This document shows positions 43,543 to 55,363 of a stretch of DNA of 64,000 nucleotides, piece by piece. Both the position numbers and the translations under genes were made by a program. The notes under the pieces were generated by a model. That model did no database searches, was not told the origin of the DNA, and saw nothing but the letters and a program-made list of their open reading frames with translations. This DNA is from Phytophthora colocasiae (lineage: Eukaryota; Oomycota; Peronosporomycetes; Peronosporales; Peronosporaceae), in the NCBI GenBank assembly GCA_018806915.1, contig JAGKQI010000028.1, positions 1 to 64,000 on the forward strand. Direction: 5' to 3'. Position 1 is the first letter of the stretch. Each line of letters starts with the position of its first letter.

Positions 43543-46500
43543 CTAGTTTAACTGTTTCCCAGAGTCAGCCTCGTCACCCAGGAGTCTCTCCAGTAGGTGA
43601 TCCGGCAGGTCCTTCAGTGTACCTTGACGGGCTAGTTTCTTGAGGGATTCCAGAGTCTTGATGTCTTCGCATGGTCTCCCAGAGTGCACCTTCCCGCAAA
43701 CCTCACACGGCGGTACTCGGCACATCCTGCTCGGGTGACCTTTCCCCTGACACCTGTCGCAGACAATGTCCCTCCAGCAGTTTTCTTCTGAATGGCCTGA
43801 GCGACGACACTTCTCGCAGAACTTGTTCCAATAGTCAGGGTTATCGCGCCGTGTCTGCTGGAAATCTTGACCTGACGCTCCTCGGGGAGACTGGGGCGGC
43901 GGTCGCCATCCCATGTTGTCCATGACCCGATAAACTTCGTTTGTCAGAGTCTGAGTCCAATCAGCACCGCCAGGCGCCTGAGAGGCAGATTGTACACCAG
44001 ACGAAGATTGTACGCCAGGCATCTCGCGATCGTGCTCTGACGACGAAGCTCTGGCATCCTTCTCTTGAGTTCTGGTATCCGCATCGACATCGTCAGAGGC
44101 ATCCGGGTCTGCTTCTCGGGCGACGTAAGTCTTCCCCATGCGCTTCGGCTTAAACTGTCCGCGTGGGAGATTGTCCGCTCGGAAATCCCGATGTCTGGTG
44201 GTTGTAGTGTCTTGATCAGCAGTTCGCCAGACATCTTCGTCCTGTTGCAGAGCATATTCCAAGTCCGAGATACTCCTGAACTTCCGGCCTTGTAACGCGA
44301 TCTTCAGACGCTCGTCCTTCAGCTTGGTGATGTACCTCAGGACATGTTTCTCCAGGCGTCTGGAGGATTTTCTGAAGTCCACCTCAGCTTTTCCGGCGGC
44401 CGAGTTCAGGCGATAGAAGAAGTCCAACGGAGTCTCGGAATTCTTCATTTCCATCGTGAAATATCTCTCGGAGTATGATGACCGGGCCTTGCAATAACGC
44501 CTGCGAAACTCCGACGATAATTCCTTCCAGTCACGGGAAACGCTCTTCGGAAGCTGGTTGAACCAGTCTCTGGCAGACACTGGGAGCTTCAGCTTGAGCT
44601 CTTGTATGCGGGTCTTGTTCGTCCATGCTCCCTGAGATGCCATGTTCACGAAGCGCTCCCACCAGTGAACACGCTCCCGTAATGTCGCTCGGGGATCAAA
44701 TTCTCCGATGATACTTGAGTTTATGAAGGGCCTCATAGTCAGCAGAGTCGCTCCAGCTTGTCCATGGGACGCAGAAGTCAGGTTGACCACCTCCGGAGGA
44801 TCCAAGTCATCAGAAGACGAATCACTTGAGTCCGAGCTTGAATCACTGGAGCTTCCACCCGGGTCTGGGTCATTCCTGCGTCTTCCAGGCCTTCGAGGAG
44901 CGTCCCGGCCATCTTCAGAGCGTCTTTCGCTTGGTTTCCGGTGTCCTTCGCGCCTGGGAGTCGCTGGGCGCCTTCCTTCAGTCTTGATCTCGGTCAGGGG
45001 AGCCGCTTGAGCCGTCTGGGTCGTCGTAGCGGCCGCGGTGGCCGCGCCATGCCTTCCAGCCTTCGCGCGCTTGGTGTCGGTCGATCTCCGTAAGGGAAGA
45101 GGCGCATGGAAGGCCTCCGTCGTTTTAATGGGTGTAACCCTACCCCTGCTGGCGACTCCTTCTGATCCCCTAACCCCAGGTGTGCAATCTCCCGTATCCC
45201 GACTGTTCACCAGAAGTCCGGTTGCCGGTTTAGGGTCATGTTCACCGGAGATCCGACTTGAAGTTGCTACTTCAGGGTGGGCGACCCCTTGAACTTGGGA
45301 CAATGTTGCACGAAGGTTCCTCAATTCTGCGGCCTGGAAACGCTGCATGTTCTGGGAACTTTCCCGCTCCCTGTCGCGCTCCGACTCCACGTCGTGCACC
45401 CGCTGTCGTAAGGTCTCCATTTGCGAAATCCAGTCACGTTTCAGCTCGTCTGCCCAACGCGCACGTTCGGCTTCGGCCTCGGCTTCCCGTTGTTTCCAGC
45501 GATCTGCAAACTCGGTCTCCAGACGCTGTACATCGGAAAACCGTTCACCAGAAACTTGTTCATCGGACACCTGTCTCTCAGACGATTTCGAATGGTACTT
45601 GAGCTTGGACTCTGACGCTTGACTCCGACGTTCTTCCAAGTCATCCGCGCGTCTCTGGGCTTCCAGTCTGGCGCTCTCAGACTCAAGTAGTCGGTCGGTA
45701 AGTGTCTGGATCTGCTGGCGCGTATCAAGTTCCCGTTGTTCACGTCGACGTTCACGCTCCATGGATTCCAGACGTTCTCTGGCCAGAAATTCCTTCTGCT
45801 CCTGTTCCATTCGACGCTGCCATTCCTGTTGCTGCCGCATAGCGTTCAGTTCGATCTGCGCTGGGCCTGATCTCTGGGAACCTCGTGTGTGGCTTGACGC
45901 AACGGAACTCAGGCGTCTGGAAGACACTTTCTGGTGATCCTCGCTCTTCAAACTCTGGTGCCTGCTCTGGTGGCTTCTCCCACGACTCGAGACGGCCGAT
46001 GCTGGAGCTTCCGGCGTCCGGTGAACAGAATCTCCGGTAGACAACTGTCTCTCGGACTTCACTTCAGGAAACTCCGGCTTCTCTTCCAACATCTCGAAGT
46101 CATCGGGCTCCGACTTCACCGGCATCAGTGTTCGTGTCACGTGGATTCCCATAGACTCTCCGGCGAGCATCCCTCCGGCTTCAGCACCTTGGGCGATCAT
46201 CGCCAGACCTCCGACAGACAACGGCATATGTGCAGACGCCCCTCGACTCATGGACATCAGCGACGAGTCTGTGGAACTTCCACGAGAGGTCTGGAGTCCC
46301 GACGAGTGGTCATCCGACGTACGCGAGGTCCCGATGACACTTGGCACAGGCGCATCAGTCGTCAGAGAGCTGCCTCGATCTTCAGACATTGGTACACCAG
46401 ACTCCAAGCGAGTGCTATCAGAGTGACTCTCGTATACCGGCAGTGAACTCAGCGACGGCGTCGACAGTGCAGATGGTGTCGACGAGACTTGTGGGCGCGG

Positions 46501-47757
46501 CGGACCATGCTGTAGGCGCTTGGACTGCGGCGGTTCTCCACTGCTGGACCCATCAGAACTATGTGTGACTCTGAGTCCGGTCACCCGGAGTCTCAAGATC
46601 AACTGTCGTCCTTGCAGATCAGCATTCTCATCGCGTAATATACCATCAGCTTCGCCTTGACGTGCTTCGTTGCCTGCCTTTGTGTATTCTGGGAGTCGAT
46701 TGGCCTGTGACCTGGCGGTCACCGTGGCCCACTCAACCAGTTCTTCAGCAAGTCGGCTCTGAAGTTCCGTCGCCACACTGCGTACTTGAGGTTCGAAGAT
46801 AGCAGACGCTTGGGTCTGAGACCACCTCGGTAGCAGGTTCTGGAACTCAAATCCTGCTTCATACAGCATCGTCTGAAGGACGGCGACGCACTCGGGTGCC
46901 GTCAGAGTATTCATCGAGATCTCGACGTATGACAAGTCTTGGATTCGGCCAAAACTATGGCGCCTCAAGCAGAACTCCGATATCCACATGTCTTCCGGAA
47001 ATACTGAAGAACACCGCCACTTGATATAATCGCCCGTTGCTGCCGCAGCCTTCTGAAAGACATTTGCGTCAGGCTTCGCTGTTCGCCAGGCGTATTCGAC
47101 GTTCGGCGGAACAATTCTTCCAGCGTCCATGTCCCTCCAGCGGCGGAACTCACGGCGCACGTACTTCAGGGCACGTTCTCCATCCAGCGAATCAGCCCTC
47201 CCAGACTCATCAGACGGTGTCTTCAGAGAATCTTCGGACTTCATCGGCATGTCGTCAGACATCGGAGTGTCTTCGGACTTTGGAGTCTTCGAGACACGAT
47301 CATCAACCAGTCCGGGTTCTGTCTTCACTTCCCCCACGGACTTCCCAGAAGCCGTCGACTCAGAACACAAGTCAATGACCTCCGGGGACTCAACCACGTC
47401 GGCGCCTCCCTCAGACGCCTCATCACCACCCTCACGGGCAGTGGCCACTTCGTCACCAGAAGCTTCAGCTTCGGACGGACCTTCCTCAGAACCTTGTTCG
47501 CCAGACACATCGGGTGTCCCTTGGGCTTCAGGCTCCGCAGCAGGCTGGTCTTCGACCGCCGGTTCCGGGACGTTCACCTCCTCGACTGCTTCCTTTTCAC
47601 GTGCAGCCTTCCTCTTCTCGCGTGCCGCCTTCTGAACAGCATCCAAATCGAGTTGTTCGTCAGGCGGAAGACCTTGAAGACGCTTCGACTGACGTGTCGC
47701 CATACTGCGACCACCGCGTCCCCGACGTCCTCCTCTCGTAGTTCCATGTGAAGCCAT
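43543..47757 (-). CDS. gag: Gag of A (1404 aa, coiled coil and three zinc knuckles)
   Basis: This intact, unusually long Gag has an Arg/Gly-rich start (GGRRGRGGRS), an acidic disordered N-third, and a long charged coiled coil at about 640-850 (EWQRRMEQEQKEFLARERLESM...). A basic/Ser-Asp linker follows. The retrotransposon-gag domain is at about 1060-1230 (WWERFVNMAS, SARDWFNQLP, FYRLNSAAG). Near the C-terminus are zinc knuckles CEKCRRSGHSEENC, CDRCQGKGHPSRMC and the variant CEVCGKVHSGRPC. It would form the particle and bind RNA. A 91-base leader separates the LTR from the ATG at 47757. Family words are embedded in its coding sequence (45204, 45239, 46017). Confidence 0.95.
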   Translation of the reverse strand: MASHGTTRGGRRGRGGRSMATRQSKRLQGLPPDEQLDLDAVQKAAREKRKAAREKEAVEEVNVPEPAVEDQPAAEPEAQGTPDVSGEQGSEEGPSEAEASGDEVATAREGGDEASEGGADVVESPEVIDLCSESTASGKSVGEVKTEPGLVDDRVSKTPKSEDTPMSDDMPMKSEDSLKTPSDESGRADSLDGERALKYVRREFRRWRDMDAGRIVPPNVEYAWRTAKPDANVFQKAAAATGDYIKWRCSSVFPEDMWISEFCLRRHSFGRIQDLSYVEISMNTLTAPECVAVLQTMLYEAGFEFQNLLPRWSQTQASAIFEPQVRSVATELQSRLAEELVEWATVTARSQANRLPEYTKAGNEARQGEADGILRDENADLQGRQLILRLRVTGLRVTHSSDGSSSGEPPQSKRLQHGPPRPQVSSTPSALSTPSLSSLPVYESHSDSTRLESGVPMSEDRGSSLTTDAPVPSVIGTSRTSDDHSSGLQTSRGSSTDSSLMSMSRGASAHMPLSVGGLAMIAQGAEAGGMLAGESMGIHVTRTLMPVKSEPDDFEMLEEKPEFPEVKSERQLSTGDSVHRTPEAPASAVSSRGRSHQSRHQSLKSEDHQKVSSRRLSSVASSHTRGSQRSGPAQIELNAMRQQQEWQRRMEQEQKEFLARERLESMERERRREQRELDTRQQIQTLTDRLLESESARLEAQRRADDLEERRSQASESKLKYHSKSSERQVSDEQVSGERFSDVQRLETEFADRWKQREAEAEAERARWADELKRDWISQMETLRQRVHDVESERDRERESSQNMQRFQAAELRNLRATLSQVQGVAHPEVATSSRISGEHDPKPATGLLVNSRDTGDCTPGVRGSEGVASRGRVTPIKTTEAFHAPLPLRRSTDTKRAKAGRHGAATAAATTTQTAQAAPLTEIKTEGRRPATPRREGHRKPSERRSEDGRDAPRRPGRRRNDPDPGGSSSDSSSDSSDSSSDDLDPPEVVNLTSASHGQAGATLLTMRPFINSSIIGEFDPRATLRERVHWWERFVNMASQGAWTNKTRIQELKLKLPVSARDWFNQLPKSVSRDWKELSSEFRRRYCKARSSYSERYFTMEMKNSETPLDFFYRLNSAAGKAEVDFRKSSRRLEKHVLRYITKLKDERLKIALQGRKFRSISDLEYALQQDEDVWRTADQDTTTTRHRDFRADNLPRGQFKPKRMGKTYVAREADPDASDDVDADTRTQEKDARASSSEHDREMPGVQSSSGVQSASQAPGGADWTQTLTNEVYRVMDNMGWRPPPQSPRGASGQDFQQTRRDNPDYWNKFCEKCRRSGHSEENCWRDIVCDRCQGKGHPSRMCRVPPCEVCGKVHSGRPCEDIKTLESLKKLARQGTLKDLPDHLLERLLGDEADSGKQLN

Positions 47758-47827
47758 CTTGAATATAGACGCTTGACAGAAACCCTCTTCTCAAACTCTC
47801 TTAGATCCGGTGATATCACGATACCAA

Positions 47828-47846
47828 GATCCGGGCACGCGCACCA
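47828..47846 (-). other. Primer-binding site of A
   Basis: The minus-strand TGGTGCGCGTGCCCGGATC begins two bases after the 5' LTR. It is identical to the PBS of B, so both families use the same tRNA, which I cannot name from memory. Confidence 0.85.
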
Positions 47847-47848
47847 GT

Positions 47849-49710
47849 TGTCGCGAAGTCGGTGCAACTTTTACCGCGGTGCAGGGGCGTACAGTGAACC
47901 TGGAAGTGTGACTACCGGTAGTTGTACCAGAGTCGCACAGCAAGGTGGGCGTGTGTTACCTTGTGCTGTCCTCGTAGGTTCGTTGTCTTGGTAATGAGAC
48001 CCTCGCCGGGGTCTTGAGAGTGTTGATGTGAGAGTGAGGGTTCCTTGCGTAGACCGTCGGATGTCCTTCTGATCCTCACAGGAGCGCTTGAGAGTCGAAC
48101 GTTTTCCGGTGAACACTTGTGTACACCAGAGATTTCTGAAAACAAAAGAGAAAATTAATACAATGGAAGTCCTATCACTAAACTTCCGAGATAACCGCAA
48201 TATAGAGTTCCGATGTACAAATATGTAGCTGCTCTTATTCTTTCCTGGCCCCTGAGCAGTGGGCTGGTTCTCCAGGTCAACTAGGGAATGTTCACCAGAC
48301 ACCTGGTCTGTCTGGTATTCCCGTAACTTTCGCGCACCACCCTCTAATATATAGAGGGAAAAATAAACCAATACACTATCAGTTATATAACAGTCTACCG
48401 AGCGTCTTGAGAGCGACTGTCTAGCTCCCAAAACCTGTCCAAACGTACAATATGAAATGGGCTACCGCTAGAGACAAGACAAACGACCCAACTAGTAAAT
48501 GGAATAGGTGGGTCCTCTCAGGTCTCTACGTTACGCTGATCTCCACCTAAAGGGGCTTGATAGGTGAGAGATCACACAACTCAAAGCTTTGTTGTGGCCT
48601 AATACTTACAGGAAGCAGCAGGCAGATAGACTTGTTTGTGACAAGGTAAATTGAACTCTGGTTATCTATCTCGTATCTCTCTGTCTTCTATCTTCCATAT
48701 TCTCATATACACTTGGTCTCAGTATAACTCAGGAATCTTCACTTGGGCTCACTATGGTAGTCGATGCTGCAGATCTTGTCGAGTCGACACTTAATGATGT
48801 CATTACAGGGATGAGCGGGTTGCGTTTCACTTGATTGCGTGAGGTTGTGTTGGGTACACTTGATTTCAGTATGGGGTGGACTTCAGAGTGTCAGAGTCTG
48901 GTATCCTGTTCATCAGGGTCTGGAATCATGTGCGTCGGAGACATGTTCATCGGAACCATGTACTCCGGAATCATGTACATCAGAGTCATAAATACCAGAG
49001 CCGTGACACTTGGGTCTGTTCATCGGAGTCTTGTACGTCGGAGTCTGTTCATCGGAAACTGGTAAATGTCTGGAATATTGCTTGTATAAGCCGGACACAT
49101 CAGACTTGTTCACCAGAATCATGTTCATCAGACTCATGTACATCGGACTTCATGTACGTCGGACTCATGTACGTCAGACTTCATGGTGTGATATCAGAGT
49201 TTCCATACGTGATACCAGAAATCCATGAATGTTTTTAAGGTGCGGAGCACGTATGCTACAACGCACGAAGTCCAATTTGGGATATGCGCGGGGTGCGCTA
49301 CGTCCGGTGCGCGATACTTGGTATCTTGTGGGTATAACTGTATTCCTTGAACCATCATCGTCACACAGGACGGCAACGGGATGAGGTCTCTCAGAGATAC
49401 ATTCTTCTGAGAGACTTTCTGCCAACCTTTAGGCACTCATCGTCGGGGAAAGTCCGGTGATCAGACTGAGTGTTGTTGTCTCTCGGAGTTTGTGCACTTT
49501 TCCGAGGAACACTTCTGATCTCTTGGGCCCCTTTGCAGTACAGGTGAAGGTTAATATATAAAGCAGTTTTCTTCCACAGACCCATCATATTGTCACACGG
49601 GACATAACCTCGTCCCACATCTCCCTTTCTCCCACAATCCAGTATATGTCCAATCACATCACAGCGAAACTTCCATATCCACTCGAAAAATCGTAATTAG
49701 CAACGTGTCA
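47849..49710 (-). repeat. 5' LTR of A
   Basis: This is the near-identical partner of 32223-34084. The sense promoter candidate (TATA in an inverted repeat) is at 48340-48358, and the word array is at 48876-49191. It is followed at 49711 by GAGA and the rest of B gag. Confidence 0.95.
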
Positions 49711-49714
49711 GAGA

Positions 49715-49830
49715 TCCATGAAGCTGGAGAATGCCCCATGGAGGAATTCTACAACCAGATCCGCAAGTGGTACGATCCGACCCGACATGCCGGATTGTTC
49801 CCCGATAAGGTGGAAAAGATGTTAAACTAG
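49715..49830 (+). pseudogene. Gag of B, C-terminal 39 residues
   Basis: This continues B gag after the A insertion. It completes a third knuckle, CRGCG-E-I-H-EAGEC (CX2CX3HX4C), the same variant seen in A Gag. It ends with LFPDKVEKMLN and TAG at 49828-49830. The total Gag would be 775 residues. Confidence 0.9.
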
Positions 49831-49892
49831 GACGCTCGCCGGTGTGGAAACCGGTACGAGCCGAGCGTTCTTAGTATTGCATCTATGCATAT

Positions 49893-52800
49893 GTGAACAA
49901 GAAATCGGGAGATCAAGATAGGGAGAATTCGGATCTGCGCGGTAATACATGTAAGTTGCATTCGTATACTGCTAAGATCGCGAGTCTTCCCCGGATCGAT
50001 GAGTTCTCGCGATCGGGTGCGGAAGTGGCTTTGGATCTCAAGGAAGGAGAATTCAGGGGGTATTGGAAATACCACGCACCAGGGAAATGGTTCCGCCAAG
50101 CCAAGATCTCAGGCAAGATCAATCATGAAAGAGCGATCTTGCTCCTGGACACTGGTGCCGAGGTATCCATCTTGGATACCGCCTTTGCTCGTAAGGTTGG
50201 GTGCCACTTTGACACTAGTCAGAGACAGGAATGTGTTGGGATCGGTGATAATGTGTACACCACCGAGGGAAGAACGAGGGTCAAGGTCACGCTCGCGGGA
50301 TACTTGGTCTACTTTTTCGACATCTGGATCGGGGATCTATCCGGACAAGATGCGATCCTGGGTATGGATTTCATGATTCCGGCTGGGGTCCGGATGGACC
50401 TAGCGAAGGGATCGATGTGCTTACCTAATGAAGTGGGGATCCCACTTAGTGGTCGCAAGAGATTATACGGGGAGAAGGTAAGATCGGTAAAATTGGAGGA
50501 AGATCTACATATCCCAGTTGGGGCATCCGAAGAGACCGCGTCGAGAGTGAAATTATCGGCTACGGAGAAATTGTGGGTGACCCGAGGCGACCGATGGGTA
50601 CCTACTGTGGTAGATGGACCCGGTCGAACTCGGTACTTAGTGATCACGAATTTGAGTGAGAAGATTTTACGATTGGATCACAGATTGCATGTCGGAATGG
50701 TACTTGATCAAGAAAAAGTGCCCCGATCACCCGGGTTTGTGTCGGTCGGATCCCGGCGCTACATGGAGTGGCAGAATCTGACTGTGGACGCAAGACTGGA
50801 ACCTCAAGAATCCGTGGAGATCCCCTCGCCGTCGGTCGAACGGCCGACCTACGTTACGCCGCGATCTATACTCTGTCGAGGCAGGACGGCCAAGACCGAT
50901 CTTGATCCTGCACCGATATCGACATTGGAATCTCGATCACCATCAACCGACGCAGCCGAAGTCAAGGTCACTTTCCTCGAACCCAAACAGGATTCCATGG
51001 ACACCCCAACGATTACGATCAGTTCCGACAAGACCCCGAGTGGCGAAGCTGGGGGCGGTGAGACTGAGACGAATGAGAGCTTGCCAGATCGGGCCCCAGA
51101 TCGAACAGATCGGACATGCGAAGAAGGGATCGAGGTAAAAACAGAAAAACCAGATTTTCAAATCGAGATCAAACATGTATCCGACGCTGACGCCGGCCCC
51201 ACGGTTGAGGACGCCCCGATCCTGACGGCCAAGGACGATAGACTTCGTGATCAATCAACGGATGAACCGGATCCGACATCTCTTGAAGGGATCGAGAACG
51301 CCGATCAGACCCACTTACACGAAAGTGGCGATTTTTCGGCCGAAGGTCTAGCCGATAATCTCGCAGTAGTACCAGAGATCCAGATCTCCACTACTGAAGA
51401 AGTCAGGATTGAAGATCTACAAGTAGGAAATCCGGGATCGGCTACCCCGGAGGAGATCGAGAAACTTCGGCAGATTATTTGGAAGAAGCGACATCTCCTG
51501 ATCGGGAAAGGAAACGCACTTCCTCCGGCGGCTAAGGGCGATATTTGTGATATCGACGTGGGGGATGCAAAGCCGATTGCACAACGGGTCCGAAAGGTGG
51601 CGCCACAGTTCCGCGAGAAAGTATCGGATCTCATCAAAGGACTCCTAGCTGCCAAGATCATTCGGCCATCGACCTCGCCATGGGCATCTCCGATCGTGGT
51701 GATCATCAAGAAGAACGGTGTAGACATCCGACTATGTATCGATTATCGGCTGGTGAACGGTCTCACGAGGCTGATGATCTACCCGATGCCTCTGATCAAT
51801 GACCTGTTAGAAGATCTTGACAAGGTTCTGTGGTATTGTTCATTAGACATGGCGAGTGGATTCTGGGTCGTATCAATGACCGATCGAGCTCGCGCGATCT
51901 CAGCTTTCATCACTCCATTTGGCCTTTTCGAGTGGAATCGTATGCCGTTCGGGCTGAAGAACGCCCCTCAGATCTATCAACGCCTTGTGGACAACGCTCT
52001 ATATGGATTTTTGAAGATCTCCCAGTCAGGGAACACGGAGGACTCTGCAGATGTGTTTGAGTCAGGAACTCCGGAGGATCCTGGTCGCCCGTCGGTGCTA
52101 GGGCGGAGATCATACATCGACGACATCTTGATCACGGCGGGATCATGGGATCAAATGTGTGATCGGGTGGAGGACCTATTGGAGGCCTGTGATAAGTGGA
52201 ATCTCTCGATCAGTGTGGCAAAGAGCTTCTGGGGCATGGATAAGGTGGAATATCTCGGACACAAAGGGGTTGGAGGCAAACCCGAAGGACTTGAAATCTC
52301 TGACGGATCTACCATTCCCTGGATCACTCCGATCTATGCAATCGTTCCTAGGAAGTTTGAACTACTATAGTCGGTTCATCGAGGATTACGCGATCTATGC
52401 ATCGGTCCTGTATGAACTACGTGAAGTGGAGTTCGCGGAACTGAAGAAGCGACCAGACCTACGGAAGATCATGGACAGAATGGCCCCGATCACTCGAGAT
52501 CCCGTCGCGCTTAAGTCGAATCAGGATGGATCACTAGATGTCTCAGCTCAACGAAGCGATAGTACGCCAGATCCTGACTTGGGGGCGATTCCCCCCTCCT
52601 GTTCAAGCAAGATCGAAGTTAATCTGGGCCTAAAACCTGGCGACGAGAGGTGGGGTAGAGCGTACAGAGCGTTTACCGCCTTGAAAGCCAAGATCGCGGC
52701 GACTCCAATCCTCCGTCACTTCGACATGACGAAACTGCCGGTGGTGATCGTGTATGCTAGTAACTGGGCGATTTCCGCCGCACTAATGCAGGAACACGAC

Positions 52801-55363
52801 CAGATCTACCACCCGGTCGCGTTTGCCAGCTGAACCTTGAAGACAAACGAGCTGAATTATAATGTCGCCGAAAAGGAGGTGTTGGCGCTACTTCGGATCT
52901 TGGATCTACATTACACCTTGTTAGTGGGACGCCGGATCAAGGTCCTAACCCGACACTCCACGCTTGCCTGGCTGTTCAAGTCTGCCGGCCTCCAAGGACG
53001 TCTAAAACAATGGTCTGCACTTCTATCCCCATGGACGCTCGAGATCACGAAGTGTACGAAGGGAGAGGAGGAAATACTGGGGGCGATCGCAGCTAACTTA
53101 ACGCCCAGATCGGAGATCGATGAAGCCCTGATTCCGATCGCACCTCGAAAGGAACCAAAACGTCGGATCCAGATGCCGATCCCCACCGTAGACCCAGGTG
53201 AGGAGCTATGGGTAGTGAGTTTCGACGGATCGGCACGCGTGAAACGAGGAGGAGGCGCTTTCAGTGCGATCGTGTGGAGTTTGCCAGAGTGGAAAGTGAT
53301 CAAGGCTAGATCAGACTATGCGGAGAGCCTCACTGTCAATGAAGCGGAATACCGTGGACTCTTGCTGGGTCTCAGTATGATCGCACAGTCGGAACGCCGC
53401 CGACTGGTAATTTGCGGCGATTCGAACCTGGTGATCCGACAAGTCCGAGGCGAGATCGACTGTAAGGCGCAAGGATTGACGTTACTGAAACAGAAGGTGC
53501 TAGATCACTTGCGGAATTGGGGAGATCATGAGCTGGTCCATGTGAAGAGAGACTGGAATGGGAGTGCAGATAGCTTGGCGAGCGCCGCGCTGCAACGAGG
53601 AAGCGGGATCGAAGTCCACGATGAGGCAGATCGATGCGATCTGATCACCCTGAATCGACTTAATGAGGTGTTGATCCCTCGAGTTGAAGATCGAACTGTG
53701 CAAGTGTCGACCGTAGCCACGCGTGCAGCCCGAGCGCGACCTGGTGCCGCTGTCCTGCGAGAGGAACTGATCCGGGAGATGCGGGTTGATCGGATCAGGC
53801 GAGCCCAGGACGAGGAGGTCTGGATCGCAGGACTAAAGAAGTACCTGGCTGGGCAGATCGCGGATCTTACTCGAGCCGAATCTGGATCCTACGCCAAGAT
53901 CGCCTCCGAGTACGAGGTAGACGAACAAGATCTGCTATTTTACTGCCCACCAGGGCCGAGATCAAGTGGTGATCGCGATCGCCTGATGAGGCTTGTGGTC
54001 CCAGAAACGCTACAGCAGGATGTCCTCCACCACTACCATACGACTGTGGAAGGGGGACATCAGGGGATCGGACGCACTTATCAGCGGATCCGAGATCATT
54101 TCCACTGGAGGGGATTATATCGGAGCGTGCAGCGATACGTAGGCGAGTGTGTAGACTGTGAGACTGGAACACCGGGGAATCTACAAGCGACATACCCATT
54201 CCAGATCATAGCGATGGATCACATACCCTCTCTACCCAGATCCAACAAAGGCAACACCGAACTACTGATCTGGGTAGATCTGTTCACGGGATATGTGATC
54301 GCGAAGGCCAGTTCCTCCCGATCAGCCCAGACCGTCGCAGAATCCTATGAAGAATGCGTGTTCCGCAGATTTGGTGCTAGCGAGATGATCAGGCACGATC
54401 GAGAACCGGGTTTCATGTCCGACTTCTTCAGATCGTTCAATAAGATCCTGGGGCAGCGACAACGAGCGACGATGGCAGGCCAATGGGACTGCGGAACGGA
54501 TGGTGCAGACGGCGACTAGGGCGATCAAGATGTATGTTCAAGATCTCGATCAGAAGGACTGGGATGAATACGCGGAGAGACTGACGTTCGCTATTAACAC
54601 GGCTTACGATCGGGTTCGGGGAGATACCCCTCACTATTTGGTACACGGATGGGATCCGAGATCGACGTTGGAAGCAACGATCCCGATCGGGTCGACCAGA
54701 CGCCACGATCGCGATCCAAGACGGTGGAGATATCGGGTTCAGAGATACTACCAGCAGTCGAGGGAACAGGTCAACGCTAGGCTGCGAGAGGCGATTGCAG
54801 ACCGAGCCGATCGGCACAATGAGGATGTCGATCCGCACCAGATCGAAGCTGGGTCACGAGTTTGGCTGTATCTAGATCGTGTGAAGGAAGGATATGCACG
54901 TAAACTCGCTCACCTTTGGCATGGCCCGTTCCGTGTTGCGGAGAAGCTCAATGAATTCACGGTCAAGCTGGAGATCGCGGGATCTGGTTACCATATCTTC
55001 CCAGTGGTCCATGTTTCTAAGCTAAAGCTGGTACGGGATTTTCCGGATCGACCGCGGATCGAGTTGACGGTAGATGAAGCAGATCGGCTCGATTTCGATG
55101 AGCTCCTCCTTCCAGAGGACAGTTGGGTCCCAGATCTGGAAGCCGGTGAGTACGAGGTCGAACGGATCTCGGACATGCGAAGTGGGAAACGAACTCGCTA
55201 CGGCCGGATCTATCGTGAATTCCTGGTGCACTGGGTTGGGTATGATGAGCCGACTTGGGTCGACGAAGCTGATCTTAACTGTGGAGCCATATTGAGCGCG
55301 TTCCTACGTGACCATGCTAACCGGAATCGGTTTGGCGTGATGCAGTCGCACGAAGAAGTGTAA
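49893..55363 (+). pseudogene. Pol of B (same domain order as A; broken)
   Basis: Domains in order: protease (ILLLDTGAEVSIL, about 50145), RT (WASPIVVIIKKNG; LCIDYR; SYIDDIL at about 52110), RNase H (AEKEVLALL, LTRHSTLAWL), and additional RNase H (VVSFDGSAR, NEAEYRGL, ICGDSNLVI, HVKRDWNGSAD, 53210-53580). Integrase follows (HHCC about 54030-54165; MDHIPS, RHDREPG, TAERMVQ), then GPFRVAE and chromodomain (FLVHWVGYDEPTWV). Defects: a frameshift near 52262, a TGA at 52831-52833 and a short deletion near 54478 just before the integrase catalytic Glu. A variable acidic insert follows the protease (about 50880-51400). Confidence 0.92.

Larger units (their letters stand above)
32223..49710 (-). mobile_element. 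Intact family A Chronos-like LTR retrotransposon
   Basis: This is a complete 17,488-base Ty3/Gypsy element with 1862-base LTRs, PBS, PPT, open gag (1404 aa), open pol (1887 aa) and an open 1095-aa antisense ORF. The LTRs differ at about four bases and two compensating one-base indels, so the insertion is young, and it is younger than B because it lies in B gag. Domain content (RT, RNase H, an additional cellular-type RNase H, integrase, chromodomain) fits the oomycete Chronos group known from the literature. It could be autonomous. Confidence 0.95.
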
